In this document: positions 43,516 through 52,745 of the stretch, in pieces
How positions within the stretch are numbered: position 1 is the first letter of the stretch
Layout of the letters: each line of letters opens with the position of its first letter
Assembly (NCBI GenBank): GCA_016208495.1
Contig: JACQXX010000070.1
Span: 186,001 to 250,000, forward strand
Direction of reading: 5' to 3'
Source of the DNA: Acidobacteriota bacterium
GTDB lineage: Bacteria > Acidobacteriota > Blastocatellia > Chloracidobacteriales > Chloracidobacteriaceae
Length of the DNA stretch: 64,000 nt
Notes under the pieces: model-generated
Database searches by the model: none
What the model was told of the DNA's origin: nothing
What the model saw: only the letters and a program-made list of their open reading frames with translations
Translations under genes and position numbers: made by a program

Positions 43516-43779
43516 ATGACCTTTCGCCTTCCTTCAACCATCATTCTCAAACGAAAAAAATGGCACCAATTTTGTCTGGAGAATCAAGCGCTGATTGATG
43601 CAACAGGCTTGCCCATGATTGTGTTTGAAACCTGGGAACATTTCGAAGATTTTCTGATGCATGGCTATCTGGATCACCACCTGGATCCAACATCGGCCAC
43701 CATTGAGGTCCTGACAAATGATCAGCAACAGGCACTTTACCTGCTGAAGCACCGATTTGAAGCGAACTGGTATGCCTGA
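43516..43779 (+). CDS. Small hypothetical protein
   Basis: An 87-residue acidic protein with the sequence features KKWHQFCLENQALIDATGLP, FETWEHFEDFLMHGYLDHH and DPTSATIEVLTNDQQQALYLL. The mix of helices and the HGYLDHH core looks like a genuine conserved small protein rather than a random frame. It has no signal peptide or membrane segment. No function is recognised and no ribosome-binding site is seen. Confidence 0.6.
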   Translation: MTFRLPSTIILKRKKWHQFCLENQALIDATGLPMIVFETWEHFEDFLMHGYLDHHLDPTSATIEVLTNDQQQALYLLKHRFEANWYA

Positions 43780-44172
43780 CGATTAGAAAAAAACGAGTTG
43801 ATTGGGCTTCTTCCAGTGTCGGTTATGGAAATTCCAGGAATCCTTTTCCTTTTTTCCCTATCCCAGTATCATTTTTTCGGAATGAGCTGGTCAAACTCCC
43901 AAACCATTGATTTGCTCCTCCCCGTAAAAACCGATAACCTTCAAAAACCCCACCGAACCCTTCAAAAACTGATGCTTGTGGAACTCTTCTGATGTTTGAA
44001 ACGAGATCATTGATTCTGCCAGCACAGCATCCTCAGATCGAATTGGGGCCGCTTTACCTTTTGGAAAATTAAGTGTCGGATATTGGAAAGAGTAAATTCC
44101 AGGTTCTTTGTAAGAGTCAATTTAAAGACCGACAGTCCTATCTCAAGGCGGTTCTATGTCAGAAAGAATGCA
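43780..44172. other. Gap without recognised gene
   Basis: No supported gene, terminator or repeat array. A 64-codon TTG-started frame (43798-43992) has no features of a real protein. The promoter of the kinase gene should lie here but no clear pair of boxes was found. Confidence 0.5.
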
Positions 44173-47100
44173 ATGTTGAATCAACTTTCAGAAAAACCAT
44201 TGTTTTTTCGATGTGTTCTTGCCATTGGAGTTATCGTGGCCGTGTATTACGTGTTTGGCCTCGTCATGATTGGGCGATATGGGACACTGACAAAAGACTT
44301 TGGGTGGAAAGCAAATTCGCAAGCTGCAGGTGTGGTTGTGACTGAGGTGGATCCTCAAGGTCCCGCTGCTGAAAAACTCCAGGTCAAAGATCGAATCCTG
44401 GCGATTAACGGCGAGTCTCGAATTCAGGGTGGAGCACGTGATCGAGCCTACTGGCTCAATCTGCGAAATATTGCTCCTGAGGTTCCCTATTGCCTTACAG
44501 TTGCCCGTCAGTCGGCTGTATTAGACGTTCAACTTGAAGCGCGGTTGATCCAGGACTTCCGAAATTTCATTGGGATTCCTTGTTATTTACTGGTGAGCCT
44601 GGCTTTTTATTCAGTTGGAATGTTGATCGGGCTTTCCAAACCCGAAGATCGGGTTGCCAGATTGGCGTCAATGGCTTCACTGACGATGGCGGCTATTCCG
44701 TATTTTCGGGTTCTGGAGCCATTGAGCGTCTTTTTTCAGCCGTTAGAGTTGGGAATGTATTACCTTACGGCGAGTGTGTACCCGGTCAATTTTGTGATCG
44801 CCTTCCACTTTTACTACAGCTTTCCCCAGGGGGCACCGAAATCAAGGTTTTGGGAAAGTGTGAAGTATGTCCTCTATGCCCTCAGCATTGTGCTCACCAT
44901 TGCCTATCGTGGGCTGGATGTGGTGACGTTGCTTCCAACCCCAGACGCATTAGCCATTTTTACGTCCTACACAGTTCTATTTCAGCTTCAGACAACACTC
45001 ACGTTGATTTTGTACTTGCTGGTATTGTCTGGAATTTTCGTGGTGGTGGTTCGCAATTACCGATTGGTGCCACAAGGAGACCAGCGACGGCGAATCAAAC
45101 TGGTGGTTTACAGCACTGCCGCCGGAGTGGCTCCATTTCTTTTAAACATTGTCCTCGAAGTATTTACCGGCCTGGTCAGTACCGGCCTGTTACTGATTTC
45201 AGAACTGGCCCCCATCATTATTCCGGTTGGGCTTGGGTACACGATTATCAAGCACCGGGTGTTCAACATTCAGGTGGTGATCCGTCGTGGTGTGCAGTAC
45301 CTGCTGGCCAAAAATGCATTGCGGGCATTGATTTCATTACCTTTAATTGCGTTTGTTGTCACCGTGTTTGTGAACCCTAATCGAACAGTGAAGGAAATAC
45401 TGGTTCAGAATCAACTCCTGGTTGCCGTTTCATTCCTGGCTGGCATTGGCCTGATTTTTCGCCAGCAGGTGACTCGGTGGGTTGACCGCAAATTTTTCCG
45501 GGAAGAATACAATCAGGAACAGATTATGTTGCGGTTGATTCAGGAAATGAAAACCTTGAATTCATTTTCTGAAATTTCAAAACTGGTCAATAAAGAAGTA
45601 GACGCGGCGCTGCATCCAAAATCAATGTATGTTTTTGAGAAAGAACAGCATCTGCAGGCCCAAACCCTGGTCTATTCGACCCACCGACTTCCCCAGCAGC
45701 TTTCGATCCCGGACAATTTTCAACTTTTAAGGACGGTTGAACTCGACCTGCAGGTGTTGGAAGCACCATTTATCTTAAAAAAGCCGCTCCCCAGACACGA
45801 ACTGGAGTGGCTTGAAGAACTAGGCGTCAATTTGATTATTCCGATGTGTGGAACGGATCACGGTTTGATTGGATTGCTACTGCTCGGAGAAAAAAAGTCC
45901 GAAGAGCCCTACACCCCAACTGACCAAAAGTTGTTGCTGGTCATTGCCGAACAAATGGCGGTCGTGTATGAAAATACCCGGTTAAAGGAACGGGTTGGTC
46001 GGGAACAAACCATGCGCAAGCAAGTGCTGGAGCGTCTCGAAGAACAAAATATCAATATCGTCAAGGAATGCCCTGACTGTGGTACCTGTTATGACAGTAC
46101 TGATGAGTATTGCACGAAAGATAATGCCGAACTGGTCTTGTCACTACCCGTCGAGCGGGTGATTGAGCGAAAATACCGGCTGGAGCAATTGCTGGGAAAG
46201 GGTGGCATGGGAGCCGTCTATGAGGCCACCGATTTGCGGCTCAACCGGCGAGTTGCGATTAAAATCATTTTAAGCAGCATGTTTGGGAATCCAGCGGCAC
46301 TCCGACGGTTTGAGCGTGAAGCCCGGGCGGTTGCCATGTTGAACCATCCAAATGTAATCGCCGTGCATGACTATGGTCGAACCAGTACTGACGGTGCCTT
46401 TCTGGTGATGGAACTCATCACGGGCATTTCCTTACGGGAAGCAACGCGGCGACAGGGCGGCACTTTGGGTTCGGATCTGGCAGCCGATTGGTTTGAGCAA
46501 ATACTAAACGGCATCCAGGCGGCCCACGAATCTGGAATTGTCCATCGGGACCTGAAGCCAGAAAATATTCTACTGGTTGACCAGCCCAACGGTCAGAAAG
46601 TTTTGAAGATTCTGGACTTCGGGTTAGCCAAAATAAAGCCAACTGATGGAACGGAAGTCAGTAACATTACAGAGGCCGGGACTGTCATGGGAACGATGGG
46701 ATATATGTCTCCCGAACAATTTTCAGGTGAGGAAGTTGATGAACGAACTGATTTATTTACCGTGGGTGTGATGGTGATTGAAGCCTTAACCGGACAGTTG
46801 CCCTTTCGCAAACGGACCATGAACGAATATCTGGCGTCGCTGATGTTTGATCATTTTCACCTGAGAGGGGAATCCCCCGAGATTCAGGCGCTTGACCGGG
46901 TACTGCAACAGATCCTGGCCAAAGAGCGAACCGGGCGTTATCCAACCGCGGAAGCGTTGAAACGAGCACTGATTCCCGCAATCCGTCGGTGTCCACCACT
47001 GGTGGTATCTCAAGCAAACGAAGTAGAGATTCATCAGACATTGGAGGGAATCAGTGGGGGCACGGGTATCAGAACGCTCCCGGATTTTGGCCGCGGTGAT

Positions 47101-47223
47101 GACAATCAAACAATCTCAAAATTTGGTATCTCAGGTGATCATCAAACGTTGGGTGATCTTTCAATTGGGAATAATCAGATAACCGGTTTCAACCCAGGTG
47201 ACGAAAAAACCAGGGACTCATAA
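44173..47223 (+). CDS. Membrane Ser/Thr protein kinase with PDZ, transmembrane, GAF and zinc-ribbon domains
   Basis: A 1016-residue signalling protein. Domains in order: N-terminal helix (about 11-33), PDZ (about 50-115; VVVTEVDPQGPAAEKLQVKD), about ten hydrophobic segments (130-430), GAF-like domain (about 442-602), zinc ribbon CPDCGTCYDSTDEYC (about 632-646) and a complete eukaryote-type kinase (about 665-930) with GKGGMGAVYEA, the VAIKII Lys, HRDLKPEN, DFGLAK and the activation-loop EAGTVMGTMGYMSPEQ. The tail (930-1016) is polar and disordered. A ribbon placed before the kinase is frequent in Acidobacteria. It may sense envelope state through PDZ. Start uncertain; a TTG at 44083 is the alternative. 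Confidence 0.9.
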   Translation: MLNQLSEKPLFFRCVLAIGVIVAVYYVFGLVMIGRYGTLTKDFGWKANSQAAGVVVTEVDPQGPAAEKLQVKDRILAINGESRIQGGARDRAYWLNLRNIAPEVPYCLTVARQSAVLDVQLEARLIQDFRNFIGIPCYLLVSLAFYSVGMLIGLSKPEDRVARLASMASLTMAAIPYFRVLEPLSVFFQPLELGMYYLTASVYPVNFVIAFHFYYSFPQGAPKSRFWESVKYVLYALSIVLTIAYRGLDVVTLLPTPDALAIFTSYTVLFQLQTTLTLILYLLVLSGIFVVVVRNYRLVPQGDQRRRIKLVVYSTAAGVAPFLLNIVLEVFTGLVSTGLLLISELAPIIIPVGLGYTIIKHRVFNIQVVIRRGVQYLLAKNALRALISLPLIAFVVTVFVNPNRTVKEILVQNQLLVAVSFLAGIGLIFRQQVTRWVDRKFFREEYNQEQIMLRLIQEMKTLNSFSEISKLVNKEVDAALHPKSMYVFEKEQHLQAQTLVYSTHRLPQQLSIPDNFQLLRTVELDLQVLEAPFILKKPLPRHELEWLEELGVNLIIPMCGTDHGLIGLLLLGEKKSEEPYTPTDQKLLLVIAEQMAVVYENTRLKERVGREQTMRKQVLERLEEQNINIVKECPDCGTCYDSTDEYCTKDNAELVLSLPVERVIERKYRLEQLLGKGGMGAVYEATDLRLNRRVAIKIILSSMFGNPAALRRFEREARAVAMLNHPNVIAVHDYGRTSTDGAFLVMELITGISLREATRRQGGTLGSDLAADWFEQILNGIQAAHESGIVHRDLKPENILLVDQPNGQKVLKILDFGLAKIKPTDGTEVSNITEAGTVMGTMGYMSPEQFSGEEVDERTDLFTVGVMVIEALTGQLPFRKRTMNEYLASLMFDHFHLRGESPEIQALDRVLQQILAKERTGRYPTAEALKRALIPAIRRCPPLVVSQANEVEIHQTLEGISGGTGIRTLPDFGRGDDNQTISKFGISGDHQTLGDLSIGNNQITGFNPGDEKTRDS

Positions 47224-47241
47224 CCCAAACCCTGGTTTTAC
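47206..47241 (+). terminator. Hairpin spanning the kinase stop codon
   Basis: AAAACCAGGG (47206-47215) and CCCTGGTTTT (47230-47239) form a perfect 10-bp stem; the stop codon TAA (47221-47223) lies in the 14-base loop. The descending arm ends in four T, a modest terminator. Confidence 0.65.
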
Positions 47242-47385
47242 CTCCGATCAGGTGATCTGAAAAACACGAAAAACCACAGGATTCTTTCGTTCAGTGACTG
47301 ACCAATCCCTCAGGGAATGGTATTGTTCACTGCTGGACTGCTTCCCCGCAAAGTTTAGCATTTATTTTGGTTACGGTAACTTATA

Positions 47386-49593
47386 ATGGCTTCATCTGAC
47401 CCAATCAGCACCCTGTCCCCTCCCTTTGTTCCTTCAGACATTGTTCTTCCTCATTCAAATAAATCTGACGTAGCGGAAGCCGTTTCAGGATGGTATTTCC
47501 GATTGAACCAGATTCACCCGGTCTGGATCGCTGCGATTCTGTTTGGAATCATTACACTGGTGGGGTATGGAAAATCCCGAAATTACACGGTGTTAAATTA
47601 TAAGGCGGCAGATTATATTTTGGAGGACCGTGCGATTCGGTTTCTGGACTGGGAGCATGTGTCCTACATCTTTACTACCGTCCAGCAACTTGGGTATACC
47701 CCAATCCCCCGGCTGTCTTTTGCCCTGGATTGGGCCCTGTGGGGAACCGACCCAGCCGGTTACCGTGGAACCAACTTTTTACTGTTCTGGTTTGGCGTGA
47801 CGCTGGTTTTCCTTTTCTTTTATGAAGTAACAACCAGACGGTTTACTGCCTGGGTGATTGCGCTGTGTTTTGCCGTGCACCCTGCGCAAATCGAAAGTGT
47901 CGTCTGGCTGGCTGGTCGAAAGGATGTGCTGGCAACTGTCTTTGGATTTGCGGCCCTCTGGATGTATCGCCGGGCTGTGGTGAATCCAGAAATGGTCCCG
48001 CCACTATTGACAGCCCAGAGGTGGCCACGGTGGGTGTGGTACTTCGGAAGCCTGATCCTGTTTATCCTGGCACTACTGACCAAAATCCAATGGGCCGGGC
48101 TATGTTTGGTCATTCTTGCACTCGATATCTATGAGCGCCGGCTCAGCTCGTGGCGGGTATTACCTCGATACATCCCTTTTTTAGCGGTTGGTGGTTTTTT
48201 ATTTGGATTAACCCTGAAAATACAAATTGCGCAGACCGGAAAGCCACCATTGATTGATATTGGAGCAGTCTGTACCCGAATTGACCGATTTGTACTGACC
48301 CTCTGGCACATGATATGGCCAATGAACCTTGTCCCTGCCGAACCGGATCCATTCATGTCAACCTGGTTTTCCATATTGGGGTTGGGTGTACTTGCCTTGA
48401 TCCTGGCCGAAGCCAGTTCGAGTCTCCGCAAAGGGCGACGCGAGATTTTTTTTGCAACAGTCTGGTTGCTGGCTTTTCTAGCCCCCTGGGCCAGTTTTGC
48501 TGGTATTTCAATCATGGGAATTGACCGGGTGATGTCAGTGATTGTTATCGGTATTTTATTTCCTTTGGCAATGGGAATCAGCCGGTTGTCTCCTAAAGTA
48601 GCTTGTTCAATAGTCGCGACGGTAATTATCTTCCTGGCAATAAGTACTTTCCGTACTATTTCAATGTGGGAAAAGGATTGCACTGTCTGGCGGGCGGTTG
48701 TAACCAAATATCCAACTGAAGTGTTTGCTTTGGCCAACCTGGTTTATGCTGAAACTGAAGCTGGGAATTTACAAGAAGCACAAAAAGCCTACCAGCGCGG
48801 GCTTAAGATTACAGAAACTCTTCCAACCATTTATCCGGCCTTGTATGGTGCTGGGGCGGCATTGGCTGAAAAACTTGGTGATGAGCCGCTTAAACAGCTT
48901 CAAGTCGGATTTAGAGATGCCCCGTATCAACCCCAACTCATGTCATATGCTGGACAACTTGAAATTTCGAAGGGCCGGTGGGATCGGGCTGAGTATTTCT
49001 TCCTGGTCGCTGATCGAATCGAACCTTCGGCGGGGCGGGCGGGGGTTTTAGCTCAGGTGTACTTAATGTTAAACAAGCCAGATAAAGGGCTTGGGTATAT
49101 TCAAGTCGCACTCAAGAACGACCCATTTCAAGAAGACCACTGGCTCCTGAAGGGAAAGCTCTCAGAAGCGAGTGGAAAATTGGATGAGGCAAAAGCAGCC
49201 TATCACCGAAGTATTGCTCTGGCGCCAAATCTGATCGAACCACGGTTTCACCTGGCTCAACTCGCCTTCCGGCAAAATCACTTTGCAGAGACGATATCTC
49301 TGTTAAACCTTGACAGTACGACCTCTCCACATCTGGTTCTTTCAGCCAGTGCCCTGGATTTACTGGCAACGGCGTATCAAAAACAAGGGAAGCCAGCCCT
49401 GGCCCTGGCCACCATGATCCAGGTGACTCAAAAGGAAGACAATCCAGACTATTGGATTAAGCTGGCGCGACTTCAACTTGAACTTCATCAGGACCCAGGT
49501 GACTCACTGAGTCGCGCCCTGGCTTGTGATCCCGAACGACGCCAGGGGCTAGCGGCAGATCCCTCACTTGCCCCTTTCTTGGGGTTGAAGTAG
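47386..49593 (+). CDS. TMTC-like multi-pass membrane protein with C-terminal TPRs, copy 1
   Basis: A 735-residue protein. The first 450 residues hold about ten membrane helices in the pattern of TMTC/GT-C-type glycosyltransferases: an acidic loop (LEDRAIRFLDWEHV) after helix 1, PRLSFALDWALWG, GTNFLLFWFG, and AVHPAQIESVVWLAGRKDVL. Residues about 450-700 are tetratricopeptide repeats. In animals TMTC proteins are O-mannosyltransferases; bacterial relatives are uncharacterised, so a lipid-sugar-dependent transferase is a hypothesis. A paralogue lies at 52.7 kb. There is no clear Shine-Dalgarno sequence. Confidence 0.8.
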   Translation: MASSDPISTLSPPFVPSDIVLPHSNKSDVAEAVSGWYFRLNQIHPVWIAAILFGIITLVGYGKSRNYTVLNYKAADYILEDRAIRFLDWEHVSYIFTTVQQLGYTPIPRLSFALDWALWGTDPAGYRGTNFLLFWFGVTLVFLFFYEVTTRRFTAWVIALCFAVHPAQIESVVWLAGRKDVLATVFGFAALWMYRRAVVNPEMVPPLLTAQRWPRWVWYFGSLILFILALLTKIQWAGLCLVILALDIYERRLSSWRVLPRYIPFLAVGGFLFGLTLKIQIAQTGKPPLIDIGAVCTRIDRFVLTLWHMIWPMNLVPAEPDPFMSTWFSILGLGVLALILAEASSSLRKGRREIFFATVWLLAFLAPWASFAGISIMGIDRVMSVIVIGILFPLAMGISRLSPKVACSIVATVIIFLAISTFRTISMWEKDCTVWRAVVTKYPTEVFALANLVYAETEAGNLQEAQKAYQRGLKITETLPTIYPALYGAGAALAEKLGDEPLKQLQVGFRDAPYQPQLMSYAGQLEISKGRWDRAEYFFLVADRIEPSAGRAGVLAQVYLMLNKPDKGLGYIQVALKNDPFQEDHWLLKGKLSEASGKLDEAKAAYHRSIALAPNLIEPRFHLAQLAFRQNHFAETISLLNLDSTTSPHLVLSASALDLLATAYQKQGKPALALATMIQVTQKEDNPDYWIKLARLQLELHQDPGDSLSRALACDPERRQGLAADPSLAPFLGLK

Positions 49594-49893
49594 GGGGGAG
49601 CTGAGGGCATAAGCGCCAGGATAAGGGAGCAGCGTCCGATCTGGACAAGGGAACAAGGGGACACGGGGACAAGGAGAAAAAAACCTTCTCCCGCTCCCAA
49701 CCGGAAGGCATTCACGCTCTCAACGTCGGTGGAATGCTCTCCTTGTCTTCGTGTTTCCCCGTCTCCTTGTCACACACCGACTCACCTTTCCTTGTCCTGG
49801 CGCTTATGGGGGCCGAGAGGTAGTGTTGTCAGGAAAAAGGCTTCAATCTGGATCCTGTTTGTCTGGAGCTGGGTTCCTGACGAAAACCTGATA
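49594..49893. other. Gap occupied by a repeat element
   Basis: The gap between the TMTC-like gene and the convergent DUF2306 gene is mostly the 201-base element at 49608-49808. The remaining 85 bases show nothing. Confidence 0.6.
49608..49808. repeat. 201-bp element with 19-bp terminal inverted repeats and GGAGACAA-type arrays
   Basis: The ends CATAAGCGCCAGGATAAGG (49608-49626) and the inverse (49790-49808) match in 18 of 19 positions. Inside are GGACAAGG/GGGGACAC units (about 49642-49675), the centre GGAGAAAAAAACCTTCTCCC, and inverted CTCCTTGT units (about 49738-49772). The end motif and centre recur at 40.64-40.79 kb. It could be a small non-autonomous mobile element. Confidence 0.88.
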
Positions 49894-50355
49894 TCAAGAT
49901 ACCTGGGTTTTTGACACAACAGCTTTATTTTCAATAATATACCATCCGATCAGGGAAACGAGGCAGGATGGGATCACGACCGCGAGCCAAAAACTGGTCC
50001 CCGGAATCCGGCAGGCAATCTCAGCGCTGGCGGCAGCAAGTAAGCCCACGTACGACCAGGACATAAACCGAATATGCTTTGAAAGCCAGTATTGGCGCGG
50101 GTGTTGTCGAATCGCGTACCAGACACCAGCCACTGTGTATCCAAGACTGATCAAGGCCAGGATATGAAATGGGCCAACAGTTTTGAATAACCGGTACAAA
50201 CTCAATGCCGTAAGATTCAACCCCATCATGGCCGAAAAATACAAATGGCCGAATGTCCGGTGGAGCCGGGTTCCTTTGGGGAGTGTTACCACCAGGAAGC
50301 CAAAAAAAATTGCAGTTCCTCCCAAAATAGTGTGGATCAATCCAATTGTACTCAT
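49894..50355 (-). CDS. DUF2306-type small membrane protein
   Basis: A 153-residue protein with four hydrophobic helices. The pattern LIHTILGGTAIFFGFLVV, LHRTFGHLYFSAM, and SKHIRFMSWSY with its conserved His residues is that of DUF2306 (predicted membrane proteins related to cytochrome-b561-like or DoxX-like folds), function unknown. ATG 50355 is preceded by AAAAGAG; a longer frame to 50400 has no support. The C-terminal residues VSKTQVS are close to the stop in ordinary sequence. It lies between the TMTC paralogues. Confidence 0.75.
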   Translation of the reverse strand: MSTIGLIHTILGGTAIFFGFLVVTLPKGTRLHRTFGHLYFSAMMGLNLTALSLYRLFKTVGPFHILALISLGYTVAGVWYAIRQHPRQYWLSKHIRFMSWSYVGLLAAASAEIACRIPGTSFWLAVVIPSCLVSLIGWYIIENKAVVSKTQVS

Positions 50356-50644
50356 GCTCTTTTCATTTAGGTGAGAGGAACCTCGAATCCAGCCAAACAC
50401 CAGGCCGCAGCCTGCTCAAACCCTGTCTCCTCTCCCCAACTCCTTTCCAGTTTGTTCAATGGTGTGAGGATAGAATGCTCTGGCGACTGTACGCAGCCAG
50501 GCAGGGGACTTGAAAACCCTGGTTTCTGAACGGTTGAAATTGGCGACTGAACGGGCGTTTGGCACAAGCTGGGCAGATTGGCAAACCTGACTGGTTTTGA
50601 GACAATCAGGTGTTTGATTCCACCATCAGTTTCTGCCTTTCGAT
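50356..50644. other. Divergent intergenic region upstream of the LytS/LytTR pair
   Basis: No gene is seen. Two TGGCGACTG words occur at about 50481 and 50541, a possible direct repeat for regulator binding ahead of the two-component genes, but with only two copies this is weak. Confidence 0.4.
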
Positions 50645-51766
50645 ATGTCACACCAACAAGTGAGAGTTCCGAGCCCTGACTGGCGGGCGACGGCTTTGCA
50701 TCCAGCCTGGCAGCGGTATTGGCAAGAGATGGCTTCATTTCTGCCCTATTTTTTCATCGGGATTTTCCTGGCCTTGATTCCGACTGGCCTCAACTTTTTT
50801 GATTGGCAACGCAAGGGAAAACTCTGGAGTGGAGTACTCAACTCGCTGACCTTCAGCACCACCATCAGTTGTACAATCTGGGTCACCTTTGCCGTGGTGT
50901 ATGGTGTTGCCACCTGGTTATCGATTCGTCAGCATCAACCAATTTTATTGAAACCCTCAATGCGGTTGATCGGAAGCGGGTTGGTGGGCAGTGTGGGAAT
51001 GATGGTTGGGATTTGGCTGGCACTCAAGATTCAAAGCTGGCGGTTCAACCAGGTCCTTTCACTGTCAAGTTACTTTTATTCGATGCTCCAGGGCCTGTTT
51101 TTTGGGTTGCTTTTTTTCTTCCATCTGGCCTACCGGTTTGCCAGGGAAGATGCGCTCAAGCTGGAGGCGAGAGTGGCTGAAACCCGGTATCAGGCGCTTG
51201 AACATCAAATGCAGCCGCATTTTCTGTTCAATGCTTTGAACAGTCTGGCTGAACTCATTGAATCAAAACAAGATTCAGCCGCTGAAATGGTGTATAAGCT
51301 CTCTGATTTGTACCGGGCGATTTTGACAAATTCACAAACCAAAACAGCAAGCCTCAGCTCCGAATTGTTCATCGTGCGGTCTTATCTGGAGTTGGAGCAA
51401 CTCCGATTAGGGCGCCGGCTTTCATTTGAAATCGAATCGTGCGTTGACGATCAGTCGGTTTTTGTTCCAGGGCTGGTTTTGCAAATGCTGGTTGAAAATG
51501 CAATCAAACACGGTGTGGCGCCTTCCCTGGATGGTGGAAAAATCATGATTCGGGTGATCCATCAGACTGATGGCTGGTATGGAGCTGAAGTGGTCAATAC
51601 CGGGTCGTCCGCTGGCCAGACTGAACCCGGAACCCAGACCGGGCTGACCAATATTCGGGAACGGCTGGACCTCCTCTATGGCACAAACCACAATTTTGAG
51701 CTACGGAACAACGCACGTGGCGGCACAATCGCCAGTTTCCGATTTTCGGGAGTTCATCTTGTCTAA
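50645..51766 (+). CDS. LytS-type sensor histidine kinase
   Basis: A 373-residue membrane sensor. Four hydrophobic helices (about 30-165) are followed by the His_kinase domain: EHQMQPHFLFNALNSLAELI (phosphoacceptor His near residue 193) and an ATP-binding domain with LVENAIKHGV and TGLTNIRERLDLLYG. This is the subclass paired with LytTR regulators. The short extracellular loops suggest a membrane or lipophilic signal. Its stop overlaps the regulator start by eight bases. Confidence 0.9.
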   Translation: MSHQQVRVPSPDWRATALHPAWQRYWQEMASFLPYFFIGIFLALIPTGLNFFDWQRKGKLWSGVLNSLTFSTTISCTIWVTFAVVYGVATWLSIRQHQPILLKPSMRLIGSGLVGSVGMMVGIWLALKIQSWRFNQVLSLSSYFYSMLQGLFFGLLFFFHLAYRFAREDALKLEARVAETRYQALEHQMQPHFLFNALNSLAELIESKQDSAAEMVYKLSDLYRAILTNSQTKTASLSSELFIVRSYLELEQLRLGRRLSFEIESCVDDQSVFVPGLVLQMLVENAIKHGVAPSLDGGKIMIRVIHQTDGWYGAEVVNTGSSAGQTEPGTQTGLTNIRERLDLLYGTNHNFELRNNARGGTIASFRFSGVHLV

Positions 51767-52514
51767 CGAGCGACGTGTTTTAATTGTGGATGACGAGCCC
51801 CTGGCGCTTCAGAAGCTTCGCCGGTATCTGGAGGGGAGCGGTTTTGCCCTCCACATTGTTGAAGCTGAAAATGGCTTGCGGGCGGTGGAATTGATTCACG
51901 AATTTCAACCGGAGATTGTCTTTTTGGATATTCAAATGCCTGGTTTTTCGGGGTTTGATGTGTTGCGGCAATTTGAGCAGCGTCGGTTTTTGGTGATTTT
52001 TCAGACGGCGTTTGACCGGTTTGCGATTCAGGCGTTTGAAGAACAGGCGTGTGATTACTTGCTGAAACCGTTTACACCTGCCCGCTTTCAAAAAGCACTC
52101 GGCAATGCCATGGGGCGGCTGGTGGATGAAGAGAAGCTCCAGCAACTGGAGTCGAAACTGGCTGAACGAGCTGGACCGTTGCGACGGCTTGCGGTCAAAC
52201 AGGGACTGCGCACTAAAATTCTGGAAGATCACGAAATCCACTGTTTTGTCAGTCGAGACCACTGTACCTGCGTCTATTTTGGCAGTCAGGGCGAAGCGAT
52301 TCTGGATCTTTCCCTCACTTACCTGACGACACGGTTAGATCCGGCCCGGTTTCGGCAATTTCATCGCAACAATATTGTTCGGATCGAATCGGTACGCCAT
52401 CTTCACCACACCCGCACTGGCGAAGTGATGATCGAACTCTGCAATGGTCTGAAACTTCCCGTTTCCCGCAGCAACCGGCGAATCGTTCGTGAATTACTCA
52501 AGGAAATGTGTTAG
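51759..52514 (+). CDS. LytTR-family response regulator
   Basis: A 251-residue regulator. Start TTG 51759, overlapping the kinase gene, with GGGAG six bases upstream. Receiver domain: VLIVDDEPLALQKL (acidic pocket), IVFLDIQMPGFSG (phosphorylated Asp), the LKPF Lys region, then a LytTR DNA-binding domain (about 150-250; LTYLTTRLDPARFRQFHRN, NGLKLPVSRSNRRIVRELL). LytTR proteins bind pairs of direct repeats. The tandem with LytS is a complete two-component pair, probably controlling nearby membrane genes. Confidence 0.9.
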   Translation: MSNERRVLIVDDEPLALQKLRRYLEGSGFALHIVEAENGLRAVELIHEFQPEIVFLDIQMPGFSGFDVLRQFEQRRFLVIFQTAFDRFAIQAFEEQACDYLLKPFTPARFQKALGNAMGRLVDEEKLQQLESKLAERAGPLRRLAVKQGLRTKILEDHEIHCFVSRDHCTCVYFGSQGEAILDLSLTYLTTRLDPARFRQFHRNNIVRIESVRHLHHTRTGEVMIELCNGLKLPVSRSNRRIVRELLKEMC

Positions 52515-52745
52515 TACTCAAAAGTATTCTTCTAGGCAACCAGATTCCAACCTTTGCCTGGTGATAGTGATTTTCGACTACCTGCAAAAGAAATGCCTGA
52601 TCTGTTGTGAGGGAAGTTTGAGGTCTTTTCATTATATTAAGTTCCTCCAGGTGTGGAGCGGTGGCTAGCTCGATTCAGATCAATCAATGCTACAGGTAAA
52701 ACAAAACATAGTCTCAGAGTCCTAAATCCCTATTTTCAGATTTTT

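Noticed and set aside
43798-43992. Possible 64-residue gene
   Set aside because: Non-ATG start, no ribosome-binding site and no recognisable features.
44580-45380. 266-codon plus-strand frame
   Set aside because: It overlaps the transmembrane part of the Ser/Thr kinase gene in another frame; its Cys/Ser-rich translation looks like noise.
48129-48737. 202-codon minus-strand frame
   Set aside because: It is antisense to the membrane region of the TMTC-like gene.
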